From Prorocentrum cordatum (taxonomy: Eukaryota > Sar > Dinophyceae > Prorocentrales > Prorocentraceae): a stretch of DNA of 62,500 nucleotides. Below, one piece after another: positions 40,536 to 50,965 of the stretch. The DNA is taken from contig CAUYUJ010021170.1 of assembly GCA_963575745.1 (NCBI GenBank), forward strand, positions 49,301 through 111,800, given 5' to 3'. Made by a program: the position numbers and the translations under genes. The notes beneath the pieces were generated by a model. That model had not been told where the DNA came from. It was given only the letters and a program-made list of their open reading frames with translations, and searched no databases. Every line of letters starts with the position of its first letter. Position 1 is the stretch's first letter.

Positions 40536-40689
40536 GGGCAAGATCTTCTTTGCAATTCGCCACGCAGAGAATCGATGCGCAATTTTAAAAGCTGTTTCCC
40601 AATTCCGTTTAAATCAAACCTTCTGTGTTCCACAGCAAGGGAAATCCCTTTGTAACGCGCAAGGGCCTTGGACGGCCGAACATCGAACT

Positions 40690-42080
40690 CGGACTACAAA
40701 AAGGATCCCTTTGCGGCGGAATGCGAAAGGATTCCCGCTGTGGCGGGGTACAGACGGATTCTATTTGCTGCAGAATACAAAACCATTCATCTTGTGGCGA
40801 ACCACAAAGATAATCTTGACGTGGTGGATTACAGAAGGAATCCTTTTTGTGGCGGGATGCACAAGGAATCTGTTTGTGGCCGAATACAAAAGCGTTCCCC
40901 TTATGGCGGGATGCAGAATGATTCCCTTGTTGCAGAATAATAGAAGGTTCCCGCAGTGGCGGAATATTACGGGATTCCGTTTGAAGTGAATTGCTGACGG
41001 ATCCTTTGTTTGGCAGGATACAAAAAGACTTCTTCAGTGGTTGATTACCCAGAGATTCTTTATGTGGCAGCAAATGACGAAAATCCTCTTTTGGTTGAGT
41101 ACCAAAGGATTACTTTTTGTGGCGGAACACGAAGGACTCGTTGCGCGTCAGAATATTTAAATCCCATTCGTGGTGGAATACTAGAGGATGATCCTTATGG
41201 TGGATTACTGAGGGATTCTTGTTTTGGAAAAATACAGCAGAAATCCTTATGTGGTTGGATACCACGGGTTTCGTTATGTGGCGGAATGCATAACTCTTCT
41301 CGTGTCGGAGTACAGAAGGGTTCCCCTTGTGGCGGGAGACAAAAGGATTACCTTTGTGGCGGTATACAAAAGGATTCATGTATTCATGATATGGCGGAAT
41401 ACAACAGCAAACGTTGAGCAAGAAACGTTGGCAATAACCAAGCAAGAATAACAAACAACAGAGACACCATTACTTCTGGCAAATATCCCTTGTCCATCGC
41501 CAAGATTTTGCCGATATCATGTTTTGCTGGTTTTTGTCACCGGCACTCGCTCACGAAAGGAACCCTTGCTTACTCCGCCTTAAAAAGGGATCCTTTGTCC
41601 GCCCCAGCGGGTTCCCTTGGTAATCGACCACAGCGGGAAGCTTTGTGTATTCACTTCACAACTAAAGCCCTCCGCAATCCACCACCTAAGGAACCTCTTG
41701 TATTGAGCCACAAAAGGTATCCTTGTGTTTTCTGCCACGAAAGAACTCCTTTCGCACTCTGCCACAGAGGGGGAGCCTTGTGTATTCGGCCACACGAGGA
41801 TCCCCTTGATACTCCGCCGCGTAAAAAAGTCCCTAGCAATCAACCACAGAAAAAAAGGTTCCTCGTGCATTCTGACATACAAAAAATCCCTCAGTATCAC
41901 ACCACAAAACAAATCCTGTCGCATTCTGCCACGAAAGGGGATCCTTTCGCATTCGGCCACAAGGGGATCCTTCTGCAGTCCGCCGTATGAGAATTTTTTG
42001 TAATACTATGCAATTCGGATCCTTTTGACTTCAGCCGCGTGAGGAATCCTTCTGCGTTCCGCCGCACACGGGATTTGTGC
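40690..42080. repeat. 27-bp minisatellite whose orientation flips in the middle
   Basis: From about 40690 to 41400 the plus strand repeats GTGGCGGAATACAAAAGGAT plus TCCTTT at 26-28 bp spacing (for example near 40741, 40767, 40794, 40821, 40849, 40875, 40903). From about 41560 to 42075 the reverse complement is repeated (GCATTCGGCCACAAGGGGAT at similar spacing). The open frames encode a 9-residue motif (CGGMHKESV-like, or VAEYKRIPF-like on minus). No start or domain supports a gene. Confidence 0.85.
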
Positions 42081-42499
42081 ATGGTAAGAGCACTGCGTGT
42101 GTGGCCGGGCACAAAAAAATCATTTTAGTGGAATGGAAGGAGGTTTCTTTTCAGTTGAATGCGCTTAGTTTCCTTGCGCTTTTCGTCGTTCCGCTCGTCC
42201 TGTATCTTCCTCCCCCCCCCTCCCCCCTTCAACCATTGCTAAAAACGGGTTCTTCAGCTCGGGGGGTCGGCAAGCACTGTAAAAAGCATGCTTTGTTCTT
42301 CCAAATGTTTGCGCATCCACGTGGGCGCGCATCGATCCCCCAACACCGGGAAAAAGCATGGAAAACCTTTGTGTTGCATGGGTTTCTCAGCCCCTGATCT
42401 GAACACCTTCTTTTTTGTAACCGATTCGAGAAGAGGCGCCACGAGCAAAGATGGAGGAAGATAATGAGCGCAATCGAAAGGACAAACTGAATTGATCAG
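42081..42499. other. no gene seen
   Basis: Unique sequence between the 27-bp array and the TCC tract. Confidence 0.5.
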
Positions 42500-42652
42500 G
42501 CGCTCTCCTCCTCCTCCTCCTCCTCCTTTTTCTTTTTTCTCTCCCGCCTCCTCCTCCTCCTCCTCCTCCTCCTATTCCTCCTCTTTCTTCCTCGACGCCA
42601 AGCTGGAAAACGCTGAAACCGCCCAGGCCTACATCGTGCCTGGTGCGGGAAG
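42500..42652 (+). repeat. (TCC)n tract followed by dispersed repeat R8, copy 2
   Basis: A CTCCTC run to about 42585, then R8 at 42590-42652, inverted relative to 40478-40535. Both copies read a similar short peptide (NAETAQAYIVPGA here, NAQTAQACIMPGA there), so the shared frame may be a fragment of an old coding sequence. Confidence 0.8.
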
Positions 42653-43149
42653 AAGAGGAGGTGGAAGAAGGGGGGGGACGGGCAAGCTGCGTCGGAAGGT
42701 TAGTCGCCCACCCCTCGAATAATATCCTACCCAGAGTAAGGAGACATCATGGCCGCGGCCATGCGATCGCCTTCCCCCCAAACATCCTCCCCCTCCGTGC
42801 CATCGCTCGGACGTCCATTCCACGTGCATTCTTCGGCTTTGTGCGTTTACTTTATCGTACCCATCGGTCGGAAGAAGTAGGTAGAAACACGAAGTAGGGT
42901 ACGTTGAAAATAGATTGGGTGTCCGCCCGCCCTCTAAAGAGGACGGACCAGGTGAAGCCACTCGATCATTGAAGTAGGAAGGCGCTTAAAGTAGATTGGA
43001 ATCTGGGACTCCAAAGATACCTACTTTCAGCGACCGATGAGAAAGATGATCCAAGATGCTCTGGCCATCGCCCTGAAGCAGTGCTCCTCGTCCGAGCGAT
43101 GCCGCGCCTCTTGGCCGTCCCTGGGGCTGGTGCATGGAAGCGACCCGCT
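42653..43149. other. no gene seen
   Basis: Unique sequence. The ~45-bp piece related to 16077-16125 lies at 42805-42850. Confidence 0.5.
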
Positions 43150-43250
43150 GGCGACCTCGCCAGCGACCTCGACGACGACCTCGACGACGACGACGACGAC
43201 GACGACCACGACGACGACAACGCCGACGCCGCCGACGACGACGACGATGA
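43150..43250. repeat. (GAC)n microsatellite
   Basis: GAC/ACG triplets with GCC interruptions. Confidence 0.9.
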
Positions 43251-44754
43251 TGACGGTCGGCCCCGGCGCCCACGCTGAGGCGGGCACCGCGTCGACCTCC
43301 TCCGCGCCCACGGTCAAGGCCGGGGCCTCGGCGCTCGCTGCGAAGCGCGCGCCGGGGAAAGCATTTACGGAAGCAGTCACAGCGAGCCCACCGTCCAAAC
43401 TGCACAGTCTAGGGTGGGGACATTGAGAACAGGCAAGCTGCTGCCATAAGGAACGCTAGGGAAGGAACGAAGTTCGTTTTTGGGACCCGAAGCGCCTGGG
43501 TGCACGAGGAGAGCTAAGGAACAACAGCCACATAATGACGCAAGGAACAGCGAGCCTCACCCGAACCCAAATCCCCGCCGATTGGCAAAATGCTGAGTCG
43601 TCCTTCGCCGTCCCGCTACAGCCCACACTGCTGCCACACTCGTCAGAGCCACTCTACCTGCTTCCATCCGCGCTCGAGTGGACGTGTAGTTTGTTTCGTT
43701 ATCGTGTCTGGTTCCAGGGGCATGTGATCGTGCTAGTCATTCGTATCGCTGTGATCCCATGCGGCCCTGCATTGGGAGCTCCATTTCTGTCTTCGTGGCT
43801 CTGGCAAGCGAATCTGCGCGGTCTGTCACAGACTGGCGTGCGGCAGCTACGTAGATATTTTAGGTTGGTGGGTGGGGGGCCACGCAAATCAAATCCTGAT
43901 CACGCCGCAACGCCATCACCTCCACCACCATCATCACCACCAGGAACCATCATCGCGATGTGATGCTATGACAAGCACACATGATGAGACCACGACGCTT
44001 TGAAAGCATGCAACATGGCATAACACAACGACGCACTTGCCCGACCATGAGCAAGCGAAACTGCATGACCGCAACTCGCTGCAGCGAACCCTGGCACACA
44101 GGCGAACCGTCGCACGAACGACGTGAACACGAAGCATGCACGCATTTCTATGGTGGAGGTGACTTCGTGGACGCTCTCACGCGGGCGACAAATGAAACGT
44201 GGTCTCCCGCACGACGACTTGGCGACCTCACGCGGAAGCTTATGCGGGCCGCCAGCGCGTCATGCCGCGAAGAAATTAGCCGTGAGACGTCACGCGCGCG
44301 GGCAACTTTCTCGCGAATGTCCGCACAATCGACTCCACTGAAACACGTCGCTCGAATGCCAAACATCCGTGATGAAGGATGAAGCGTCACGACCATGGTC
44401 GCGCTATCACCGTAACGTGCAAGTGCGTCCGTTGCGCGTTCGGCTGCGAGCCGCCCATGTGCCGGGCCAGCGCCAGGAGAAATCAGGAATCACCATCGCA
44501 CTTGCACAAGGACAACCGTTGTCCCCGCAGAGCTGGGTCCGAGCGCCTCGGGATTTTCGGGCGTTGCTTAACTGGAGGGGGGGACGATCAACGGCGGGGG
44601 GGGATGAAACGTGCGTCTTCGTATTCTCTTCGGGGCCTCAGGGGGGCCCTCCGAGGCCCCGAAGTGCACGAATGGTGCCCCTTTCCTCGGCACCCCTTTT
44701 TGTTAGCGCCCACCCGCTGCCAGCTGCGCGCCGCCCGAGATGCCTGAGCGATGG
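43251..44754. other. no gene seen
   Basis: 1.5 kb without recognised domains. The local composition is less GC-biased around 43950-44400, where several short frames exist, but none resembles a known family. Confidence 0.45.
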
Positions 44755-44880
44755 TCTCCAGAACGTGTGCTGCAGCGCCAACGTGCGCTTATCCGACGCA
44801 AGCAGCCCGACGAAGGCCGACGCGGCTTACGTGCGGTCGGCGGAGCGGAACGGAGTGAGCACACATTTGGGACTGGGCTG
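44755..44880 (+). repeat. dispersed repeat R7, copy 1
   Basis: Diverged match to 61071-61200: AGAACGTGTG, AGCGCCAACGTG, GGCCGAC, TCGGCGGAGC, CACACATTTGGG versus CAGACACTTGGG, in the same order and spacing. Confidence 0.65.
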
Positions 44881-45769
44881 CAATAGGTGCTCGACCACAA
44901 GACACCTTCCCCAAGAAACCCAACCCTGAGACCCCAGGATGTCCGTTGGTTTTCGGTATGGGGACGTCGCGTCTTCCATCGTAGAACCATCGGAACCCAA
45001 GAAACCCAGGGCACCCTGGAGGCAAGCAGGGCGTCTCTTGGCACAGGTTTCCACCATAATCTGTAATAAGCGTCCTGAGGACCACCGATCTGACGCCGAC
45101 GATTCTGAAGAAGGTGCTGGTTGGCGCGGGGAGCAGGAGGAGCCGCAGCACTGGTGGCCGAGGCTGCGGCAATGCGCAACACGTTGCCCGCCCCCGCCGT
45201 GAGCAGCAGAAGCCCCTCCGCCTGCGCCGCCTGTCGGGGGCGAGGGCTGGCGCGCGAGAGGAGGTTGCGCGCGCGAGTGGGGGCGCTCAGCTGGCGCCGC
45301 GCTGCGAGGGCCCCGCGTTCGCCCCGTTCCGGGCCCTGGGGCCCGCTCGGGCCGGCACGGCTTTCGAAAGGTTTGCGCAGGGCCCAGGGCTGCAGTGCTG
45401 ATCACAATTATTTCACAGCGTCGGATCTCAGAGGGGGTGGCGCGAGGGGATCGGCCTCCCGGGGCGGCGGGGGGGGGGCTTCTGAGGAGGCAGGGGTCTT
45501 CTCGAGAAGGGCCCTCCCCGCTTCTGACCTCAACAGGTCTGTAGTACCCCCTATACCCCCCAATAGTGGGCAAACGGGAGGCACGCGTGCCAAGGAACAT
45601 ACAATGACGGATGCGGAAAAGTGGGGGATGGTGATGGCGCCAAGCTCTGCAAGCATTGGAAGTGCGCGAGTGCTCCGACACGCCGGCGAGCGACGATGAC
45701 GAGGCAGCCACGGATTACAGCCCTCCTCGAACTCGTCGCCTAACGTTGTCTGACTCGGCAGTGCCGCCG
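44881..45769. other. no gene seen
   Basis: GC-rich sequence. Frames on both strands lack known domains. Confidence 0.45.
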
Positions 45770-47830
45770 AATCGACGGGCAGGGAGGCCGCGGAGGCCAG
45801 GGGGGCCAGGGGAGGCCAGGACGACTCGACGACGACACGAAAATGCAGAAATCCCAAGAAGCCTGAGGGGGGCGGGGGAGGCCAAAGAGGCCAGAGGAGG
45901 GGGGAGGCCAAAGAGGCGGGGGGCGACCAGGGAGGAGGGCCAGGGGACACCAGGGAGGCCAGGGAGGCCCGGGGAGGTCACGACGACGCGACGACGATAC
46001 GAAAATCAAACGCTATGCGCCCCGGGGGGGAGGGGGGAGGCCAGAGAGGCCAGGGAGGTGCGGGAGGCCAGGGCAAGGATGCCACGCGACACGAAAACGC
46101 ACCCTGGAGTTGGCGGCCGGGGAGGGGAGGCCAGGGCTGGTGAGACGGAGTCCCGAGGCCAGGGCAGGGAGGCCAAGAGGGAAGCCAGGGCAAGAGGAGG
46201 CTAGGGCCCAGGGCTGGTTGGGGAGGGGTCTGAGAGCCAGGGCAGGGAGGCCACCAAGGAAGCGAGGCCAAGAGGGAGACCAGGGAGGTACGGGCAGGAG
46301 GAGGCCAGGGCTAGTGGGTAGGGGTCCCAGGGCCAGGGCAGGGAGGCCACCGGGGAGGCCAGGGCGGGGTTCCAGGGACGGCGGCGCGACACGAGAAGAA
46401 ACCCTGGAGGGGCGACCAGGGAGCCAGGGAGGCCAGGGCCGGTGGAACGGGGTCCCGACGCCAAGGCAGGGAGGCCACGAGGGAGGCCATGGAGGCCAGG
46501 ACAGCAGGAGGCGAGGGCTCGAGGGGCGGGTTTCAAGGGCCATGGCAAGGATGCCACCCGAGGGGCCAGGGCAGCGGGGCCAGGGAAGACGACGCGACAC
46601 GAAAAGAAGCGCTGGATGGGGGAGGCCAGGAAGGCCAAGGCTGGTGGGGCGGGGTCCCGGGGCCAGGGCAGGGAGGCCACCGGGGAGGCCAGGGCAGGGC
46701 GGCCAGGGACGACGACACCACACGAAACTTAGCCTTGCCGGTGGGACGGGGTCCTGAGGCCACGGCAGCGAGGCCAAGAGGCCAGGGATGCCAGGGCAGG
46801 AGGAGGCCAGGGCTGGGCATGGAGACTACCAGGGAGGCCAGGGCAGAGCTTCCAGCAGGGACAACGACAACACGGCACGAAAAGAAGCCCTGGAGAGGGG
46901 GCGGCCAGGGAGGGGAGGCCAGAGCTGGCGGCACCCGCCAGGACCACGGCCGGAGGAGGCCAGGGCCAGATGGGGGCGCCCCCCCCCCCCCCAGCCCTGG
47001 CCTCCTCCTGCTCTGGCCTCCCTCTCCGGCCCTGGCCTCCGGGACCCCGTCCCACCAGCCCTGGCCTTTCTGGCATCCCTGGCTGCCCCATCCAGGGCCT
47101 CTGTTCGTGTGGTGTCGTCGTCCCTGGTCCCCCAGCCCGTGCCTCCCCCCCCTGGCCCCAGGACACAAGCTTCCCGGGGAAAGGGCAGGGAAGCCACCAG
47201 GGAAGCCGGGGACGAAGACTCGCCACGAAAATAAGCTCTCGAGAGGGGGCGGCCAGGGATGACACGGCCGGCGGGACAGGGTCCCGCAGCCGGAGGCCAC
47301 CAGCAGGGGCCAGGGCTGGAGAGCCAGGGACGACGCGCGACGGGAAAAGAAGCCCTGGAGGGGGCGGCCAGGAGGGCCAGGGCTGGTGGGACGGCGGGAC
47401 GGGGCCCTGGGGCCCTGGGGCCAGGTGAGGCCTTGGCACATTGGGGCCATGGCAAGGAGGCCGCCACGGAGGCCAGGGCTGGGGGGGGGGGGCAGGGTCG
47501 ACGAACGCCACGGCAATGAGCCCTGGAGGGGGCAGCCAGGGCGGCCAGGGCTGGTGTCCCGAGGCCAGGGCATGGAGGCCAAGCGGGAGGCCAGGGCAGG
47601 CCAGGGGGCGAGGTCCCAGGGACAGGGGCGACGAGCGACACGACGAGAGAAGAAGCCCAGGAGGGAGAGGCCAGGGAGGCCAGGCCCAGTGGGGCATGAT
47701 CCCGAGGCGAGGGCATGGAGGCCAAGAGGGAGGCCGAGCGGAAGGCCAAGGCAAAAGGAGGCCAGGGGGCGAGGTTCAAGGGCCAGGGACCACGAACGAC
47801 ACGAGGAGACGAAAAGGCAATGCCGCGTGA
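45770..47830. repeat. 2-kb GGCCAGGG-type minisatellite with higher-order units
   Basis: GGAGGCCAGGGC(A/T)GG words repeat every ~10-14 bp on the plus strand. Superimposed are larger units starting GACGACGCGACACGAAAA, then GAAGCCCTGGAGGGGGCG, seen near 45830, 46084, 46385, 46578, 46862, 47330, 47500 and 47627. Between about 46978 and 47170 the orientation is inverted (CCCTGGCCTCC words). Long frames here are compositional. Confidence 0.85.
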
Positions 47831-47996
47831 GATCGCACCGGCAGATAAGACAATGGCATGCTTCCCTGGGGGGCGAACTGAAAGTTGCCGACGCCCAGCT
47901 AAGCTCTGCAACAGAGAGCTCCTTCGCTGCCGCCGCCGCCGTCGTCGCCCCATACAGGCCGGGCGGTCTTCTGCGCAGCTCCCGTGCCTTCTTGAA

Positions 47997-48167
47997 TCGG
48001 GGATGGACAGGAGCCCCTTTCGTAAAACGTGTTTTAGTGAAAACGACCTCGGGCCCAAACCTGGCGGGCGCAAGCCTGGGAGATGACGGCCGCGGCGCCC
48101 TCTCGAGAACCGAAAACGGACAATTCACTAATCGACGCGTCAGGGCAGGAGGTCTGTCCACCCCCGA
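47997..48167 (+). mobile_element. 171-bp MITE-like element, copy 1
   Basis: Starts TCGGGGATGGACAG and ends CTGTCCACCCCCGA, a 14-bp terminal inverted repeat with one mismatch. It is flanked by TTGAA on both sides (47992-47996 and 48168-48172), a likely 5-bp target duplication. It matches 49569-49739 over its full length with about 11 differences. It has no coding capacity, so mobility would need a transposase supplied elsewhere. Confidence 0.8.
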
Positions 48168-48779
48168 TTGAAGGTCCCCTGGAAGGCCCCCGCCCCCTCG
48201 CGCCAACCCGCCCGCGCCGGCGCGCGCGCCCAGGAGTCGGAGGCCGAGGCTTCGATGGGGAAGACCTGGGATCCGCCTGTTGCCCTTTTCCTCCACATCC
48301 GGGGGCCGATCTCGGGCCCCGCGACGGTCAGACGCCGCTCCAGGATGAAGAACTGGCCAGGATGGGTCCCGGCGGGGGGTCTGGAGACTGGCTTGGTGCG
48401 TTTTCTGTGGAAGCTGGCAGCGTATACTTTCTGGAAGGGGTCTCTGGAGGCTTCGGGGGGCTCCTGGCGGTCTAGAGTTTAGAGGAGCAGCGGGCCAGAT
48501 CCCCAAACGACCCGCCCCCCCCTCCCCCACCACCCTCTCCGTGACCGCACTGGGGGAGAGGGGGGAGGAGGGGTGGAGGAGGCAGGACGTGAGGGAACCG
48601 ACACATGCCGATGCCGCTAACGCCCTGGAAGTCTCCAGGGATGTGCGACGAAACCTTCGAGGGGAAGCCCGCCGCTGCGACGAGGGCCGTCCAGGACGAG
48701 CAGCGGCAATGGTATCTTCACCTCCCCTGAGGAAGAGGAGGCAGAGGGGGGGGACCCAGAGATGGTTTTCATACATTTT
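48168..48779. other. no gene seen
   Basis: Unique GC-rich sequence between MITE copy 1 and LINE D. Confidence 0.5.
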
Positions 48780-49387
48780 TCGGCGATGACCCGCCTCGAG
48801 TTCTTCGGCCGCGTCGTAACGTCTGTGGTGTGCTTCGGGGCTGGTGTATGGAAGCCGTACAGGGACTCACTGCATAAAGTTGACGTGGAATTCAGGCGAT
48901 TGTTGCGGCAAGTTGTTGGTCCGCCTGCCGGCGCGGACTGGTCGCAGCCTTGGCATGAAATCTTACACCTCTGGCACGAGCGGCTCAATCAAGCATTGAC
49001 CCAACATTGCACTCGCACGTGGTCGAGAGAATCCCTGAAGAAATATTGGGATTTTGCATATTATGTTGCGAATTTACCTCCGGAGCGATGGGTGCAGAGA
49101 GCCTTGCGCTGGACACCGCCTGGGTCGCGCTCACAGGGTCGTCCTCTCATGTCGTGGGATGAGAACCTGGTGGCTTTTTGCCGAACAAATCACATTGGAT
49201 CGTGGCAAGAAGCCGCGCAAGACGACGCTGCCTGGGCAGATATGACGGAGGACTTCTTGGATTTCTGCGAGTGAGCACGCCCGCCGCTTTCTGCTTGCAC
49301 TGTAACTTGTTTTCCCTCGCGCCCTATATGGGCCCGCCCTCGTGCGAGCGGGGTGACTTGACTTGACTTGACTTCGGCGATGACCCG
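48780..49387 (+). mobile_element. LINE D: 5'-truncated LINE with 15-bp target-site duplication
   Basis: TTCGGCGATGACCCG occurs at 48780-48794 and again at 49373-49387. The enclosed 578 bp hold the last ~160 codons of a LINE ORF2, a ~75-bp 3' UTR and a tail of ACTTG repeats (about 49354-49372). Target duplication, 5' truncation and a short-repeat 3' tail are the marks of target-primed reverse transcription. The exact duplication suggests a young insertion. Confidence 0.88.
48797..49274 (+). pseudogene. C-terminal remnant of a LINE ORF2 (LINE D)
   Basis: About 160 residues beginning mid-protein at LEFFGRVV. I recognise VDVEFRRLLRQVVGPPAG, PWHEILHLWHERL, YWDFAYYVANLPPERWVQRA and GRPLMSWDENLVAFC as the region after RT in a family of dinoflagellate LINEs. 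Its role there is unknown to me. The frame is intact to the stop at 49272-49274. An ATG just upstream (48788) lies in the target duplication, so any translated product would be fortuitous. No RT or endonuclease residues remain. Confidence 0.75.
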
Positions 49388-49395
49388 GATCTTCT

Positions 49396-49450
49396 GTCCT
49401 CCTCCTCCTCCTCCTCCTCCTCCTCCTCCTTCTCCTCCTCCTCCTCCTCC
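49396..49450. repeat. (CCT)n tract
   Basis: A run of CCT triplets directly after the LINE D right flank. Confidence 0.9.
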
Positions 49451-49568
49451 CCATGGGTGGAGGGGGGAGAGGAGGGAGGCCCCCTTCGGGCCTGCGCGAC
49501 CGACACGGCCAGGTGCTCTCCAGGGGCACGGGCCCGAGAGCCCTGGGTGACCGGCGGACCCTTCAAAC

Positions 49569-49739
49569 TCGGGGATGGACAGACCTCCCTTTCGTAAAAC
49601 GTGGTTTAGTGAAGACGACCTCGGGCCCAAACCTGGCGGGCGCAAGCCTGGAAAATGACGGCCGCGGCGCCCTCTCGAGAACCGAAAACGGACAATTCAC
49701 TAATCGACGTGTCAGGGTATGAGGTCTGTCCACCCCCGA
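49569..49739 (+). mobile_element. 171-bp MITE-like element, copy 2
   Basis: Same termini as copy 1; here the inverted match extends to about 19 bp (TCGGGGATGGACAGACCTC against its partner, one mismatch). Flanks CAAAC and AAAAC suggest an imperfect short target duplication. Same length and orientation as copy 1, 1.6 kb downstream. Confidence 0.78.
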
Positions 49740-50216
49740 AAAACCCGGCCTCCAGGGGATGGCTTTCCCTGCTCGTCCTCGTTCGCTCCGGCGCCCCGCC
49801 GCGAGAACCACACAGCAGCGGCCTGGGGGGCACCGCGAGGCCCGAGCGTGCTGGCCCTGCCGAGCGCTCCAGAGAGGCAGCCCCAGCGCGAGCCTCGATG
49901 CCTCCCGCGCTTTCTGGCTCGAGTGCTGCCTCGCAGGAGGGCCCGGCGGGCACTCGCCCCGGCGCCCGTGTCGGGGCGGCACATACGATAAGGCAAATCT
50001 TGCGGTTAGCCATCGAGGGGCACGTCCTTCGTCGCCTCGGAGCTGTGTGGGGTGCCCCAGCGCTCTGCGGGCCCAGGGTACAGTACGTTCTCGTAGGGCA
50101 TCCGTTGGCTGGCCAATTCCTTGTTTCGCGCGCCTGCTCGCACGTAATCCCTTAAGAATGAACGGCCCACGGTGCCGGCTTGTTAAGGCGCCTTTTGGGG
50201 AAGCAAGGCGTGTCTG
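49740..50216. other. no gene seen
   Basis: GC-rich unique sequence. A palindromic AAGGCGCCTT occurs near 50187 and again near 50324. Confidence 0.5.
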
Positions 50217-50217
50217 T

Positions 50218-50247
<30 letters not shown>
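50217..50247. repeat. (TA)n microsatellite
   Basis: About 15 TA dinucleotides. Confidence 0.95.
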
Positions 50248-50248
<1 letters not shown>

Positions 50249-50574
50249 TATGTTTTAAAACCAAAAAAAATAAACAAACAAAAACGGTTTATCAACATCG
50301 AAGCTCAGGGGATGCCTGTTTACAAAGGCGCCTTCGCGTGCTTTTTCTGTTCGAAGTTCGGGAACGCTCGTATCCAGTTTCTTGTTCGCAATCGACGTTT
50401 TGCGAATCATCAACATCAGCAATTACCATCATGAGCTTCCTCCTCATCATCGTCCTCACCATGCTTATCACCAAGAGTCGCCGTGAAAATTATCATATTC
50501 ATCGCTCGAACAATCATCAGCGTCGTCGTAATCATGGTCACCACCATGCAGACATACATTGGCCCCCTATATTC
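50248..50574. other. no gene seen
   Basis: AT-richer sequence with ATCATC-type words near 50405-50540. Confidence 0.5.
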
Positions 50575-50808
50575 GGCTCCCCGAAACCATACACCCTAGC
50601 ATATTACACTGTGTTCGCGTTCCCGAGGCCATAATTCCTGGTACATTACACAATATTCGCGTCTCTGCAGCAATTCTCTCCCGTACATTAATCAACATCT
50701 GCATCCCCGAAGCCGCGATCCCTCGGAAATTAAGCGTTCTTCGCGTCCCCGAAATCATAAATCCTTGGACTGTACGCAACATTCGCGCTTTCGAGGCCAC
50801 AAACCTTC
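50575..50808 (+). repeat. 42-bp minisatellite, about 5.5 units
   Basis: CATTCGCGTCCCCGAAGCC, then ATAATTCCT and a TACATTACAC-type segment repeat at 42 bp (TTCGCGT near 50614, 50656, 50698, 50740, 50782). One frame spells a 14-residue motif (RVPEAIIPGTLHNI-like). Confidence 0.85.
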
Positions 50809-50965
50809 AGAAAGGCCCCCAAGACGGTACAAGAGGCCTCCGAGACGGCCCAAGAGTGCTCCAAGGCGCCCAAGATGGTCCCAAGACGGCCAAAGAGGCT
50901 CCCAAGAGGCCCCCAGTAGCGCTGCAAGAGCACCCCCAAGAGGGGCCCAAGAGGCCAATACCTGC
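50808..50965. repeat. CCAAGAGGCC-type minisatellite, second array
   Basis: Same word family as 408-1547, same strand, abutting the 42-bp array. Confidence 0.85.

Noticed and set aside
40690-42080. CRISPR-like array
   Set aside because: The spacing is regular, but the whole 27-bp unit repeats with no unique spacers, units are diverged, and the genome is eukaryotic. It is a minisatellite.
46533-48776. 747-codon minus-strand open frame
   Set aside because: It lies over the GGCCAGGG minisatellite and is Pro/Ser/Trp-rich without a domain; equally long frames exist on the plus strand.
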